Part shown: in pieces, positions 1-9,818 of the stretch
Position numbering within the stretch: the first letter of the stretch is position 1
Layout: the number at the start of each line of letters is the position of its first letter
Assembly (NCBI GenBank): GCA_037501455.1
Contig: CM074858.1
Location: 96,382,001-96,446,000, forward strand
Source: Lantana camara
Lineage: Eukaryota; Streptophyta; Magnoliopsida; Lamiales; Verbenaceae
Length of the DNA stretch: 64,000 nt
Direction: 5' to 3'
Notes under the pieces: model-generated
Databases searched by the model: none
Told to the model about the DNA's origin: nothing
The model's input: only the letters and a program-made list of their open reading frames with translations
Translations under genes and position numbers: made by a program

Positions 1-292
1 CCCCTGCTCAAGGGAAGTTTGCCAAACACAATTCATAAATCCTTATGTTGCATTTCCTATTTGTGACCAATTTCTCCCGTTCAAGATTTATATATTAGTA
101 TTTTTATAATTTAAAATTGACCTGAACCGAAAAAAGGATAGTTTTTAATTTTTTTTCTATAATTTGAGATTTATCACTCTCAAAAATAATATTATTTATA
201 TTTTTAATATTATAAAATTTTCGTCATCCTCGTTGTAAGTCCTAGTTCCGTTTTGATTTAGGAGTGAACACTAAAACTTAAGTTTTTTGCAG
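1..292 (+). other. probable intron upstream of a terminal exon
   Basis: This stretch is AT-rich with T-rich tracts and has no convincing coding signal. It ends in a polypyrimidine run followed by AG at 291-292, which fits a splice acceptor for the open exon that follows. The rest of the gene would lie left of the window. No promoter, RNA gene or repeat was recognised here. Confidence 0.35.
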
Positions 293-531
293 TGAAACTC
301 CAGGAGTATTGTTTGTTGAGAACGAAGCAGAAGGCGGAGTTGGAGAGGGATCGGAGAGAAGCTGAGAAGGGTAACTTCTCGGACGGGCATTGGAGAATGA
401 AGATCAAAGATTCCCGTTTGCAGAGATGCATTCAGAAGGATTGCGATTGGGAGAGGATGTTGAGCCATTTCTATGAGAACACTCCCAAACCTAACACTAC
501 ACTTAATTCTCATCATCATCATCATCTTTAG
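293..531 (+). CDS. terminal exon of an unidentified plant gene
   Basis: About 78 codons are open from a splice acceptor (AG at 291-292) to a TAG at 529-531. The apparent first codon is GTG overlapping the acceptor, not ATG, so this is read as a last exon entering in mid-frame, not as a small independent gene. The peptide is highly charged, with Lys/Arg/Glu-rich heptad-like stretches (RTKQKAELERDRREAEKG), a DCDWERMLSHFYEN segment and five histidines just before the stop. I do not recognise the family. The 18-bp target duplication of the downstream LINE starts 45 bp after the stop, so the LINE appears to have landed in this gene's 3' untranslated region. It could instead be a chance open frame, but the acceptor and the composition argue for an exon. 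Confidence 0.4.
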
Positions 532-575
532 TTTTGTCTTTCTAATTTGTTGATAAGGATTTTGTTTAAAACAAT

Positions 576-593
576 TTGTATCGAATATTTGTT
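576..593. repeat. LINE target-site duplication, left copy
   Basis: TTGTATCGAATATTTGTT occurs here and again at 6773-6790, exactly flanking the LINE. This copy lies next to the T-rich run that is the poly(A) tail of the minus-strand element. The two copies are identical over 18 bp, which indicates a recent insertion by target-primed reverse transcription. Confidence 0.9.
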
Positions 594-632
594 TTTTTTT
601 TATTTTTTTATTTTTATAAAAAAGAAGAGGTT

Positions 633-1277
633 TTAGACGAGGACCTCACCTCCTTTATTAACCAGGACCGAAGAGAAAGTCCAAAGAACGTACATCCAAA
701 TGTCGAAAATGTGAGAGAGCCTAATGCTATTACAAGAGATGGATAACAGGCAGTAGTTGATGTGTCTCAGAGCAAGAGAATAAATAAAGTCCGTGGTGAT
801 GCTCTCTAAACTTAAACAATCCCTGCTACCAATGACTCTAAACGGGCCAAACGTTGGTCTCGAAAGACACCCAGGGACCTGAGCGGCGATAGACTCCAAT
901 GTGGTGACTATCTGGCAACGATTGTCCTCCAAAACGATCATGGCGTCCTTAGGATTATCTTTGAAGATGTACTTCTTTTGAGGGTTCCGAATCAAAAAGC
1001 CGTCAATTGCGTAGTTACAGCCTATCCCGAAGGGGAAAATTCCCATGCCTTCCATGTTAGCTTGAGCCCTTATTACCTTATCCTGCAAAACCAAATCCTT
1101 TCTCGACCCAATGAAGTGAGCATCCAAGTTAACGAAATTATTCATATTATGCTGGAAAGAATAGTTACGAAAGAAGCCCGAAGGCCAGCTGAGCTTACCT
1201 GCCATATTAGGATGTGGCAGCACACCTTTGATCAGATTCGTGTTTGTCATTTTACTCGCAGGCTCGGTAGTTGCCAT
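633..1277 (-). CDS. possible third ORF in the LINE 3' region
   Basis: A 214-codon frame opens with ATG at 1277 on the same strand as the LINE, overlaps the last 31 bp of ORF2 in another frame, and runs to a stop at 633, close to the poly(A) tract. It therefore fills almost the whole 3' region. I do not recognise a domain; the product is mixed hydrophobic and charged with no obvious zinc knuckle. A frame this long without stops is unexpected in non-coding DNA, but part of the opposite strand is also open (978-1406), so stop-poor composition may contribute. It may be a real ORF, a captured host fragment, or chance. Confidence 0.3.
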   Translation of the reverse strand: MATTEPASKMTNTNLIKGVLPHPNMAGKLSWPSGFFRNYSFQHNMNNFVNLDAHFIGSRKDLVLQDKVIRAQANMEGMGIFPFGIGCNYAIDGFLIRNPQKKYIFKDNPKDAMIVLEDNRCQIVTTLESIAAQVPGCLSRPTFGPFRVIGSRDCLSLESITTDFIYSLALRHINYCLLSISCNSIRLSHIFDIWMYVLWTFSSVLVNKGGEVLV

Positions 1278-4200
1278 TTATCTGTCCGTATAATGCCATT
1301 GATGCGTGGCATTAACTCCAGTTCTGGGAAGGACAATATGGTTTGGTGTATCGCTCCATGTTTCGCCAGAAAATCTGCTACCATGTTGCCCTCACGGAAG
1401 ATGTGAGTCAGCTGAACATGTATCTTGTCCGTGATCTGTCGAAACTGCAGCAGCAGGTCCTGAAGTTTCCAATCTCCAGCAGACCCTCTTTTTATCATCT
1501 CTATGATAACCTTGGCGTCTAATTCAGCCCAAATAGAGTGTATTCCCATGTTGATAGCCATCCTCAATCCGTGAATCAAAGCCGAGAGTTCTGCATGCAT
1601 GTTTGTTGATGTACCAATACCCGCACTATAAGCAGCCATCACTTGACCATTATGATCTCTAATGACTGCTCCAATCCCACTCGGTCCCGGATTACCAAAG
1701 CTAGAGCCATCTGTATTGAGTTTAAGACGTCCCAAAGCCGGTTTGAGCCATCTTACCACCGTTATATCTCTGTTTCTCATTGGTTTCAGCGTGATACCAA
1801 ACCGCTTGGCCGCACTACCATCTCCTTTCCACCATTCCCTTTTGATAATACCTGCTTCATGAAGTTGTTTAACATGCATAAGAACCTGTCTTTTGATGTT
1901 AAAAGAAGTGTAGCTCATTCCCTGATGCTTTTTTTTGTTTCGTTCCGTCCAGGCAAACCAAAGTATGAGGGCTGGGATCACGACTCTAATGTGTTTCTCC
2001 GAGCTAAAAGGAGATGATCTCCGCCATATGTTGATCATTCCATTGATGGAGTTCGCCTCGAATACCTGTAAATGAAATATGTCAGCAAAATAGTTCCAAA
2101 CCTCACGGATTTTAGAGTTGAAAATGAAAATGTGGCCACTTGTTTCTTGCTCATTGCAGCAGACGCATTTTGAAGGGAAAACGATCCCTTTACGGTGAAG
2201 CCGTTCATCCACAGGGATCCAATCATGAATAGCTCTCCAAAGGAAAACTGTGATTGTCGGGGTAAGATTGATCGACCATATCGCACTACACAAGTCGGAT
2301 GTGTCCCGTTTGCACCTCACTTTTTCCCAGACCGATTTTAAAGAGAACTTGCCATCGGTGCTGTTTTTCCAGATCCCTTTATCATTCTGGTTTCGAAGGA
2401 TCGGCGTATTGCATATCTCCTCCACGGTCGCCTCATCCATGCTCTGTAAAAGCTTACTTCTATTCCAGGCACCTTCATGCAAAAAATCCTTCACCTTCTC
2501 GTTGCCAAACACTCCAGTATTGTCCATTGATAACGATTTCCCTTTAAACCAAGCATCCTCCCAGAAAGAGATGTTCCCTTCTCCTACATTCCAATGGATG
2601 TCAGATTCTACATGCTGTCGGACCTTACCCAGCCGCTGCCATATCGGAGAATGGTAGCTCGTAACGAAGGCATATTTTGGGTGTACAGTGCTGCAATATC
2701 TGCTGTTCATGTATTTAGCCCAAAGTGAGTCACTTGTACGCATACGCCACCAAAGTTTGTGCGAGTAGGACCGGACGATGTCTCCAAGGAAGCGCACACC
2801 GAGACCTCCTTCCTTCTTCGGGAAGCATATTCGTTTCCAGCTGGTCCAATGCAGCTTTTTTTGATCTTCCCTCGACCCCCAAAAAAACCTGTTAATCATA
2901 ATCTCGATTCTCGCCAGTACCGATTGGGGAGGTTCTATGATTTGAAAGATGTGAGCCGGCAAGGCAAGGAGAATGGATCTTATCAGCTGAAGCCTTCCTC
3001 CATGAGAGAGATAAGCGCTCTCCCAACCATTGATACGGTCTCGAATACACACCATAATCTCTTCGTATAAGCTTTTGTTCCTCCGTCCTCTATAGAGAGG
3101 TGCTCCCAGATATTTAATAGGTAGATGAGCTTGATTGTATCCAAAGATTCCTTTGACTTCGGTAGCCGCCGTGGTATTATTGTTTCCTACCAAAAAGGAG
3201 CTTTTGTTAATGTTAACTTTCTGACCAGAAATCAACTCATAATGATTTATTATATTCTTGACTCCCTGAAGTGAAAGTGGACGGCTGTTGGTGAAAATCA
3301 TCATGTCGTCCGCGTAAGCAAGATGGGAAACATGCATTGCAGCAGATGTCCTGAACCTAGCACGAGGTTGCTCCAACATGAACCTATTCAAAGAACAAGA
3401 CAAATAGTCAGACGCGATGACAAAAGGCGAAGGGGATAGAGGGTCCCCCTGTCTAATGCCCCGAGAGGATTTGAAAATCCCCGAGGACTCTCCATTAACT
3501 AAAATGGAGAACCAGCACCCTGCAATACATTTGTTAATCCAGGAAATCCATTTTTCCGAAAAACCTTTAGCTCTAAGCATATGATATAAAAAAGCCCAGT
3601 TAAGTCTATCATAAGCTTTAGCCATATCCACTTTTAGGACCACGTTTTTAGTTCTGCTCTTATTGTCCAAAGCGTGAACCATCTCCTGTGCCAAGAGAAT
3701 GTTATCGCTAATAACCCTACCCTGCACAAAGCCACTTTGGTTGTTAGAGACAATTTTAGGAAGAAAAGAAACGAGCCTAGTATTAAGAATCTTAGTGATA
3801 ATTTTGTAAGACACGTTGCATAAGCTAATAGGGCGATAATCATTCCAATGTGCAGGGTTTTCTGTCTTTGGAATCAGTGTTACCGTGGTGACCGTAAAGG
3901 CCATAGGCATTGTTCCCCCATTGAAGAAATCCAAGACCGCTTCACAGACATCCTGTTTAATATTCTCCCAAAAAACCTGATAAAATCTAGCATTAAAACC
4001 ATCCGCTACCGCTGTACTGTTAGGATTAAGATCGAAAACAGCAGTTTTAATCTCTTCCATAGTCGGAGTCCTATCCAAGGTGCAAATATCCTCATTAGAA
4101 AGAGAGCGCTGCACCACGTCGAAATTTCCGAGGGGCCACGGATCAGGCAATTCCCTTAATAGCTCCTCGAAATAGCTACGCGCAGATTCCCTTATCATCT

Positions 4201-5344
4201 GTTGGTCAGTTATCTCTATCTCACCTTCATGAATCACATTGATTCTACTCCTAAATCTCCTTTTTTTTACCAGAGCGTGGAAATATTTAGTATTTCTTTC
4301 GCCCTCCTCTAACCACTTACAAGCAGATTTCTGGCTCCAGAAGTCTTCTTCCATGGCCAAAGTCCGTTTTCGTTCAGCAATCGCTTTGTTCCAGTTGAGA
4401 AGAGCCTCGTCTGTAGAGTTGATTTCAAACTCCCTTTCAGCTTCAAGTTCAACCTTTTCAGCCTCCTTCACTTTGTCAAAAACATTGCCAAACACATTCT
4501 TGTTCCAACTCTTCAAGTGTAATTTCAATCTTTTCAGCTTGTCCGCCAATTTCCTCATCCCCATGCTGCCTATCTGTTGACCCCAATTTTCAATAACAGT
4601 AGGTCTTAAATCATGATGGCGCAGCCACATCTCTTGGAATCGGAAGGAGACCGGGTGGGAATTAGGACTGTTTCTCATGTTAATCAATAAGGGACAATGA
4701 TCCGAAGAGCTTTTTGCCAAGTGCTTGACCACCGTATTATCGAACATCCCACCCCAAGCTTCATTTACTAGAACTCTGTCAAGACGCTTCCAAACTCGTT
4801 TGTTCGTCCAAGTGAATGGCGAGCCCTCAATCGGTGTCTCGACAAGGCCACGATCAGTAATAAAATCGTTGAACTCATTCATGGACTGGAAGTCCATGTC
4901 TCGGGCATTCTTGGTTTCATTCACCGAAGTGACAGTGTTAAAATCCCCTCCAATGAGCCAAGGAATATCACTATTGTCCCTTTGGTTAAACTGTTCCCAA
5001 ATTCCCCGTCTGGCTACTGTGTTACAAATAGCGTAAACGATAGTCAAGAAGAAGACCTTGTTTGCTGGTTTGTTGGTAATTCTCATGTCAAGAAATTGTC
5101 TGTCATCCTTTAGCACTTCCACCTCCAGATCCTCGCACGAAAAAAACCAAATATGATTAGAACAGTTGTTAATAACATTGTGAAAACGAAAAGTGCGACA
5201 CATGCTATAAGGAATTAAATTTATCATAGGTTCTAAAACGGCAAGAAATTTAAAATTGTTCTTAATGCAAAATTGTTTGAGAGAGCGACGATGATCTGGC
5301 TTGCCCATTCCTCTCATGTTCCAAATCATTGCTTGTTCTATCAT
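1247..5344 (-). CDS. LINE ORF2: endonuclease-reverse transcriptase-RNase H
   Basis: The 1365-aa product would nick target DNA and copy the element's RNA in place. Residues 1 to about 225 form an apurinic-like endonuclease (WNMRGMGKPDHRR, GGDFN, SSDHCPLL). The reverse transcriptase occupies roughly residues 470-750, with YRPISLCNVSYK, the GIRQGDPLSP motif and the catalytic YADDMMIF near residue 675. A Cys/His zf-RVT-type region follows around 1000-1090, then a plant LINE-type RNase H near residue 1200 (LNTDGSSFGNPGPSGIG with downstream Glu and Asp). The frame is uninterrupted. The ATG at 5344 overlaps the ORF1 stop in ATGA, so translation probably depends on termination and reinitiation after ORF1. 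Confidence 0.93.
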   Translation of the reverse strand: MIEQAMIWNMRGMGKPDHRRSLKQFCIKNNFKFLAVLEPMINLIPYSMCRTFRFHNVINNCSNHIWFFSCEDLEVEVLKDDRQFLDMRITNKPANKVFFLTIVYAICNTVARRGIWEQFNQRDNSDIPWLIGGDFNTVTSVNETKNARDMDFQSMNEFNDFITDRGLVETPIEGSPFTWTNKRVWKRLDRVLVNEAWGGMFDNTVVKHLAKSSSDHCPLLINMRNSPNSHPVSFRFQEMWLRHHDLRPTVIENWGQQIGSMGMRKLADKLKRLKLHLKSWNKNVFGNVFDKVKEAEKVELEAEREFEINSTDEALLNWNKAIAERKRTLAMEEDFWSQKSACKWLEEGERNTKYFHALVKKRRFRSRINVIHEGEIEITDQQMIRESARSYFEELLRELPDPWPLGNFDVVQRSLSNEDICTLDRTPTMEEIKTAVFDLNPNSTAVADGFNARFYQVFWENIKQDVCEAVLDFFNGGTMPMAFTVTTVTLIPKTENPAHWNDYRPISLCNVSYKIITKILNTRLVSFLPKIVSNNQSGFVQGRVISDNILLAQEMVHALDNKSRTKNVVLKVDMAKAYDRLNWAFLYHMLRAKGFSEKWISWINKCIAGCWFSILVNGESSGIFKSSRGIRQGDPLSPSPFVIASDYLSCSLNRFMLEQPRARFRTSAAMHVSHLAYADDMMIFTNSRPLSLQGVKNIINHYELISGQKVNINKSSFLVGNNNTTAATEVKGIFGYNQAHLPIKYLGAPLYRGRRNKSLYEEIMVCIRDRINGWESAYLSHGGRLQLIRSILLALPAHIFQIIEPPQSVLARIEIMINRFFWGSREDQKKLHWTSWKRICFPKKEGGLGVRFLGDIVRSYSHKLWWRMRTSDSLWAKYMNSRYCSTVHPKYAFVTSYHSPIWQRLGKVRQHVESDIHWNVGEGNISFWEDAWFKGKSLSMDNTGVFGNEKVKDFLHEGAWNRSKLLQSMDEATVEEICNTPILRNQNDKGIWKNSTDGKFSLKSVWEKVRCKRDTSDLCSAIWSINLTPTITVFLWRAIHDWIPVDERLHRKGIVFPSKCVCCNEQETSGHIFIFNSKIREVWNYFADIFHLQVFEANSINGMINIWRRSSPFSSEKHIRVVIPALILWFAWTERNKKKHQGMSYTSFNIKRQVLMHVKQLHEAGIIKREWWKGDGSAAKRFGITLKPMRNRDITVVRWLKPALGRLKLNTDGSSFGNPGPSGIGAVIRDHNGQVMAAYSAGIGTSTNMHAELSALIHGLRMAINMGIHSIWAELDAKVIIEMIKRGSAGDWKLQDLLLQFRQITDKIHVQLTHIFREGNMVADFLAKHGAIHQTILSFPELELMPRINGIIRTDKWQLPSLRVK

Positions 5345-6732
5345 TGGGAACCCGGTATAATGGCCAACGACTTAGTCGTTCCTTTAGAGGCTATAGTAGT
5401 GTTCTTTGGGGGTCTCCCTCGTTTTTTCTTCTGAACCACTGGAGTAAAGCCATCATTCCCCTCCCCATCCGAGTTTGTTGGTTTGTATAGGGCTAGCTTC
5501 TTGGCGTCATTAGGATTATCTTCATCCACGTCTGGAGGGTCTGCTTCCGGTTCACTTTCTGCTTGTGTGCTCTCACCTGCGTCAGAATCAGAAGCATCTT
5601 GTTCATTGTTCTCCTCTTCTTCTCCATGCTCAACTAGCGGGTTCTCATGTATTGTGCCCATTATGTCGCTAGTGCCACTCTTTCCCTCTGTTAGAGCAGA
5701 CGGCCCTTCTTCTTGCACTTGAGATTTCTGTCTCCAAATCAAGTCCTTATGTTGGAGTTGTTTTCCTGTTTGCAATTCTTTCTGCTTTTTGGCATTGACT
5801 TCACGCTGCTCGGGTAATTTATCTTTGGGTTGAGCCATTGCATCCCTTTTCTCCTGGATAACTTGCCGGAGGTCCGGGTGTTCTTCCTCAAGAGTCACCA
5901 AGTCGTGACAGTCCTTTTTATCGTGCCCCAGTCGTGAGCACTTTCTGCAGTAGGCCGGCAAACGTTCGTATATTACCGGTTGTACCAAAGTTCCACCATT
6001 AAAACCTATGCTAATTTTTGTTTTCAGCGGCTTTAGTAGGTCCAACTCCACACAAGCACGTGCGTAATCAGGCCGGTTGCAATCGAAAGTCCCTTCATCA
6101 TAGCCTAAGGGTTCCCCAATTTGACTTACGATGTCATGAAGGATGTCTGGGTTGAAAAATTGCGTCTTTAGCGATGGAAGCTTTATCCACACTGGTGCTA
6201 TGGATGACTCAACCCTCGGATTAAAAGTAGGTGTCCACTTGAGTACACACATGGGGTATCCATCAAAATTGATTATTCGTCGTAACCAGATTTTTGAGTA
6301 ATCCTCTTCGCAGCTTAGTCTGATGAGAACGTGTTTGACGTTCATCACTCCTAGTTTAAACTCTCCTTTGAGTTCTAACTCCATGAAGAGTTCATGGAGC
6401 CGAGCCATAGTAGGGTATCCGTGCGAGAATTTTCCGATAAGTGCAAACTTGAATGGCTTGGAAAGTTCTTCAATCTCATCGTCGGAGAGTTGTATGTGCG
6501 GGATGCCGTTGCGTTCCGTCACTACTCCATACGATTTCCTATTGGTGGATTTGTTGAAAACGTGGATCTTCCCTACGCGGGGGATGACTGGCTGCTTTGC
6601 TAGCGAGGTTGCCGCAGCGTAGGAGCGCCTTGGAACGTTCTGTTGCATAGCAGCACCAGAGTTCTCATCGCCATGGGGCGGCGCCGGTAGGACGTCAGCC
6701 GCAAGGGGCGGCCGTGACATGGAGGCGTGCAA
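5341..6732 (-). CDS. LINE ORF1: gag-like nucleic-acid-binding protein
   Basis: This 463-aa protein starts at an ATG 40 bp inside the 5' end of the element. The N-terminal half resembles the DUF4283 region common in plant LINE ORF1 proteins (FKFALIGKFSHGYPTMARL and later IWLRRIINFDGYPMCVLKW). A single CCHC zinc knuckle, CRKCSRLGHDKKDC, lies near residues 260-276. The C-terminal third is acidic and ends with a basic KKKRGRPPK stretch that could be an AT-hook or nuclear signal. It is expected to coat element RNA. The stop codon overlaps the ORF2 start by four bases. Confidence 0.9.
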   Translation of the reverse strand: MHASMSRPPLAADVLPAPPHGDENSGAAMQQNVPRRSYAAATSLAKQPVIPRVGKIHVFNKSTNRKSYGVVTERNGIPHIQLSDDEIEELSKPFKFALIGKFSHGYPTMARLHELFMELELKGEFKLGVMNVKHVLIRLSCEEDYSKIWLRRIINFDGYPMCVLKWTPTFNPRVESSIAPVWIKLPSLKTQFFNPDILHDIVSQIGEPLGYDEGTFDCNRPDYARACVELDLLKPLKTKISIGFNGGTLVQPVIYERLPAYCRKCSRLGHDKKDCHDLVTLEEEHPDLRQVIQEKRDAMAQPKDKLPEQREVNAKKQKELQTGKQLQHKDLIWRQKSQVQEEGPSALTEGKSGTSDIMGTIHENPLVEHGEEEENNEQDASDSDAGESTQAESEPEADPPDVDEDNPNDAKKLALYKPTNSDGEGNDGFTPVVQKKKRGRPPKNTTIASKGTTKSLAIIPGSQ

Positions 6733-6772
6733 AGTTTAGGGTTTTCTTTTAGAGAGAGTTTTCAAAAATTTC

Positions 6773-6790
6773 TTGTATCGAATATTTGTT
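6773..6790. repeat. LINE target-site duplication, right copy
   Basis: This is identical to 576-593 and marks the 5' boundary of the LINE. The following sequence (from 6791) should be the continuation of the interrupted host 3' region. Confidence 0.9.
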
Positions 6791-6972
6791 GAAGTTTCTT
6801 AATTCGGTGTTTTCTTTTCCATCTTTTTATCATATTTCGTGATTTTATTCTCCTACAAAATATGGGGGTGCTTTATTATTTAAAAACTCATTTGGGGTCA
6901 AGATGTAACTCACTCTTTTAAATTTGATAATACGCTCTTTTCTTTGTAATGTATTTTTCCGGGCTTCAAAGG

Positions 6973-8363
6973 TGTTGGATTTTGTAGATAAACATATAAT
7001 GGACTAACCTTTTGCGGAAGCGAATCGAATCGATTGATTGCCGCCTTAAGCCCACTGTTATCTCGACCGTATTGTTCTCTTCAGGTGGCTACTAGAGTCA
7101 CCGTTGTTTCCACGCCCCAAATCTCCAGTCTACGGATGATGGACTTCGTAGAGAATTCTGTATATGGGTTTTCTGTATTCTGTCGTGTGTGTGACTTATC
7201 TCACAAATGAGTCATTTATATAGAATAGAATAGGGTTACGTAAACCTATTCCTATTATATTGGGGAGTGCCACAGCAGTTACGAAAACTGCTCCCTAAAG
7301 TTTAGGGATGTGGCCGGACCCCACTATTTAATTATAGCTCCCACTCGGCCACATAAGCCACTTAATTATACAAAATAATTTTATAACAATACTTCTTCTA
7401 CGTTTCATACAAGAAATGGGGTGTGCGACCAAAAAGTAACAAATAATGTTATATTAAGTCATCATCCAACTAACATAACATTTTCACATCTACGATACCC
7501 CAAATCATTTTAGTCATCACCAATAGCATACAATGTCCCTTTATGCTATATCGATATTATATGACTATAACGCATATAGTCGCCCGGGCTAATATGGTGA
7601 AGATAAATGATTGTTCCCTAAACACCACGATAATACATCTTAGCTAGACTGCTTTCCTATTGTGCTCCGCTGAACTGTATATATCTTAGCCCTTGGAAAA
7701 ACACAATAAAGTAGCATCATCAAACTTCGACTTCAAGTCATAGTTCTAGGTCAAAGAGCATCGGTCATATGGACACACAAGTCCGCAAGATCACACAGTG
7801 ACAAAGGAAGGGAATCGATTGTCACCCTTTGTAACGGTCGTCAAATAGTACACACAGTATGATATGTGTGTCATGGCATAACTCCCACTAAGGTAAGCGT
7901 GTCACGTATCTATGCCATGCGAATTCTTAGTCTAGATTTTTACTCAAAAAATCTAACTTGAACCTCTCGATTAAACAAAATCAGTGTTCATCTACCGTTC
8001 TGAATTCGGCTTTAAGGCTTTAATATGAAAAATCAAAATTTCATATTTGACTCATTTGGAGTCTCATCTTAGACTTACTAAGGCGACTACTTTTTTTATC
8101 ATTATTATCCTTTACAACACAAGTAAGATAATAATCCAATGTTACACACACGTAGTGTTAACATGGTTCAGTCTCATCCTAATCGCGACTCAGGCATCAG
8201 GGCGATTACTCGTGTGACAGAGTGAATCAAAAGCCTCGTGACAATTTTATGTGCCTAATAAAGTGATTGTATACACAAAAGCATTGATAAAGAAATAACG
8301 ATTTTATTTCAATAATGCTCAATACAAACGAAATGTCCAGTACATAATAAAGTTGATCCAACA
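6973..8363 (-). repeat. 3' LTR and untranslated region of the outer copia element
   Basis: This region follows the RNase H stop of the minus-strand copia. The left end begins TGTTGGAT (6973) and ATCCAACA ends at 8363, so an 8-bp terminal inverted match would define a 1.39-kb LTR. An alternative is a shorter LTR ending near 7878, because a GTGGGAG-type polypurine tract on the minus strand lies at about 7880-7893. On the minus strand a TATA-like TATATAAATGA lies near 7210-7223, as expected of an LTR promoter. I could not find a matching 5' LTR upstream of gag near 34000, so the right-hand boundary is unresolved. Confidence 0.55.
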
Positions 8364-8365
8364 CA

Positions 8366-9510
8366 CTAAATCCTTCGCAATCCTAGGCTTAACATATAAG
8401 CTTTAAAAGCATCCCTAGGAATAGGTTTAGTTAATGGATCAGCAATCATTTTATTAGTGGATATATACTTGAAGACAACTTCATTCTTCTGTATGGCGTC
8501 TCGTACAAAATGATAACGCCTTTTAATATGCTTGGTCTTTCGATGGAATTTTGGATCTTTTCCAAATTGAAAGGCAGCCGTATTGTCACATCTTATTTCT
8601 GCAGGTTCATCAACCCCTGAGGTGAGATTGAGGTCCTTTAGAAACTCTTTCAGCCAAATCGCCTCCTGCGTGGCAAGACAGCATGCAACATACTCTGCTG
8701 CCATGGTTGATAAGGCTATGCAGTCTTGCTTCTTACTGCACCACGATACGGCTCCTCCACCAAGGATGAAAACGTATCCAGAGGTGGACTTAGATTCATC
8801 CACATCACCTCCCCAGTCAGCATCCGAGTACCCCTTCTGGCTCAAGTCCCCACCCTGATAGCAAAGGACTAAATCACTAGTACCGCGAATATATCGCATG
8901 ATTCTCTTGACAGCTTGTCAATGAACAGGTCCTGGATTACTTTGGTAACGACTCACCAAACCAACCGCAAAACAAATGTCAGGCCTTGTACACAACATGG
9001 CATACATCAAGCTCCCTACGGCACTAGCATAAGGAACATTGCTCATTTGCTCTTTTTCTTTATCTGTTTTAGGGCATTGATCAAGACTTAAGGTTAATCC
9101 CTTCTCAACTGGAGTATCAACAGGTTTAGAATAATGCATTCGAAAGCGTTCCAAGATTTTCTTAAAGTAAGTTTCTTGAGACAAACCAAGAAGTCTCTTG
9201 GAACGATTTCTCATTATTTCAACGCCAAGGACATACCTTGCCTCACCCATGTCCTTCATCTCAAAAGCAGAGGACAACCACTTCTTAGTAGCATTGATCA
9301 TCTCCATGTTGTTCCTAGCCAAAAGAATGTCATTAACATACAGAGAAAGAAACATAATCCCTTCTGTAGTTTTCTTGACATATACACAATGGTCTTCATC
9401 TACCATGTTCAAGCCAAACTCAGAAATAGCTTCATGGAATCTGAAGTACCACGATCTGGAAGACTGCTTTAGACCATATATAGATCTCTTCAGATGACAA
9501 ACTTTATCTT
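8366..9510 (-). pseudogene. outer copia pol, RT C-terminal part and RNase H
   Basis: The frame continues the RT of the right-hand block. It begins with HLKRSIYGLKQSSRSWYF just inside the insertion site and includes a YVNDILLA catalytic box, where copia usually has YVDD, so the first catalytic Asp is Asn. RNase H follows (YSDADWGGDVDESKSTSGY, then CDNTAAF and the terminal KTKHI-type motif) and stops with TAG at 8366-8368. One nonsense TGA at about 8915-8917 sits where copia elements normally have Trp between the RT and RNase H regions. The frame is otherwise continuous. Confidence 0.85.
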
Positions 9511-9692
9511 TGTTAAATATATTGTATTTACGGGAAGTTTGACTTAACTCCCGTAATTAGGGTAATACGCAGATTTAGTGCGATTTATGTTCCCTTGTAC
9601 ATCTTTTTATACCTTGTGGTGTAATGTAATCTGTAATACGGAATATACGATGAATACAATCAACCAATTCTCCCAAATACCATGTTCTAACA
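9511..9692 (+). repeat. inner copia 5' LTR
   Basis: This is a 182-bp LTR with TG...CA ends. It contains a TTTTTATACC TATA-like site near 9602-9612. It is preceded by the ATCTT target duplication and followed directly by the primer-binding site. Confidence 0.95.
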
Positions 9693-9704
9693 TGGTATCA
9701 GAGC
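9693..9704 (+). promoter_or_regulatory. primer-binding site of the inner copia
   Basis: TGGTATCAGAGC follows the 5' LTR without a gap. This is the standard copia primer-binding site, complementary to the 3' end of initiator methionine tRNA. Confidence 0.9.
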
Positions 9705-9818
9705 AGGTTGAAATCCTAGGACTCAGAAATTAACCTCGTCATCGTCCATAACCCTTCTCAAACCAAAAAAAAAAAAAAAAACCAGCCTCAATCAAGAAAC
9801 AGAATCCGAACAATAAGG

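Larger units (their letters stand above)
594..6772 (-). mobile_element. full-length L1-like LINE retrotransposon
   Basis: The element is about 6.18 kb on the minus strand. From its 5' end (6772) it has a leader of about 40 bp, ORF1 (6732-5341), ORF2 (5344-1247), a 3' region of about 650 bp, and a T-rich run on the plus strand at about 594-618 that represents the poly(A) tail. It is bounded by identical 18-bp duplications (576-593 and 6773-6790). ORF1 carries a CCHC knuckle. ORF2 has endonuclease, reverse transcriptase and RNase H regions, all open without a stop. Plant L1-clade elements have this order, including a plant-type RNase H at the ORF2 end. Complete frames and a perfect duplication suggest a young, possibly competent copy, but activity cannot be judged from sequence. 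Confidence 0.93.

Noticed and set aside
511..528. Run of histidines resembling an engineered His tag
   Set aside because: It is five CAT/CAC codons in a genomic microsatellite-like run at a natural exon end; there is no vector sequence around it.
978..1406. Plus-strand frame opposite the LINE
   Set aside because: It is a shadow of ORF2 and the 3' region on the minus strand and has no recognisable product.
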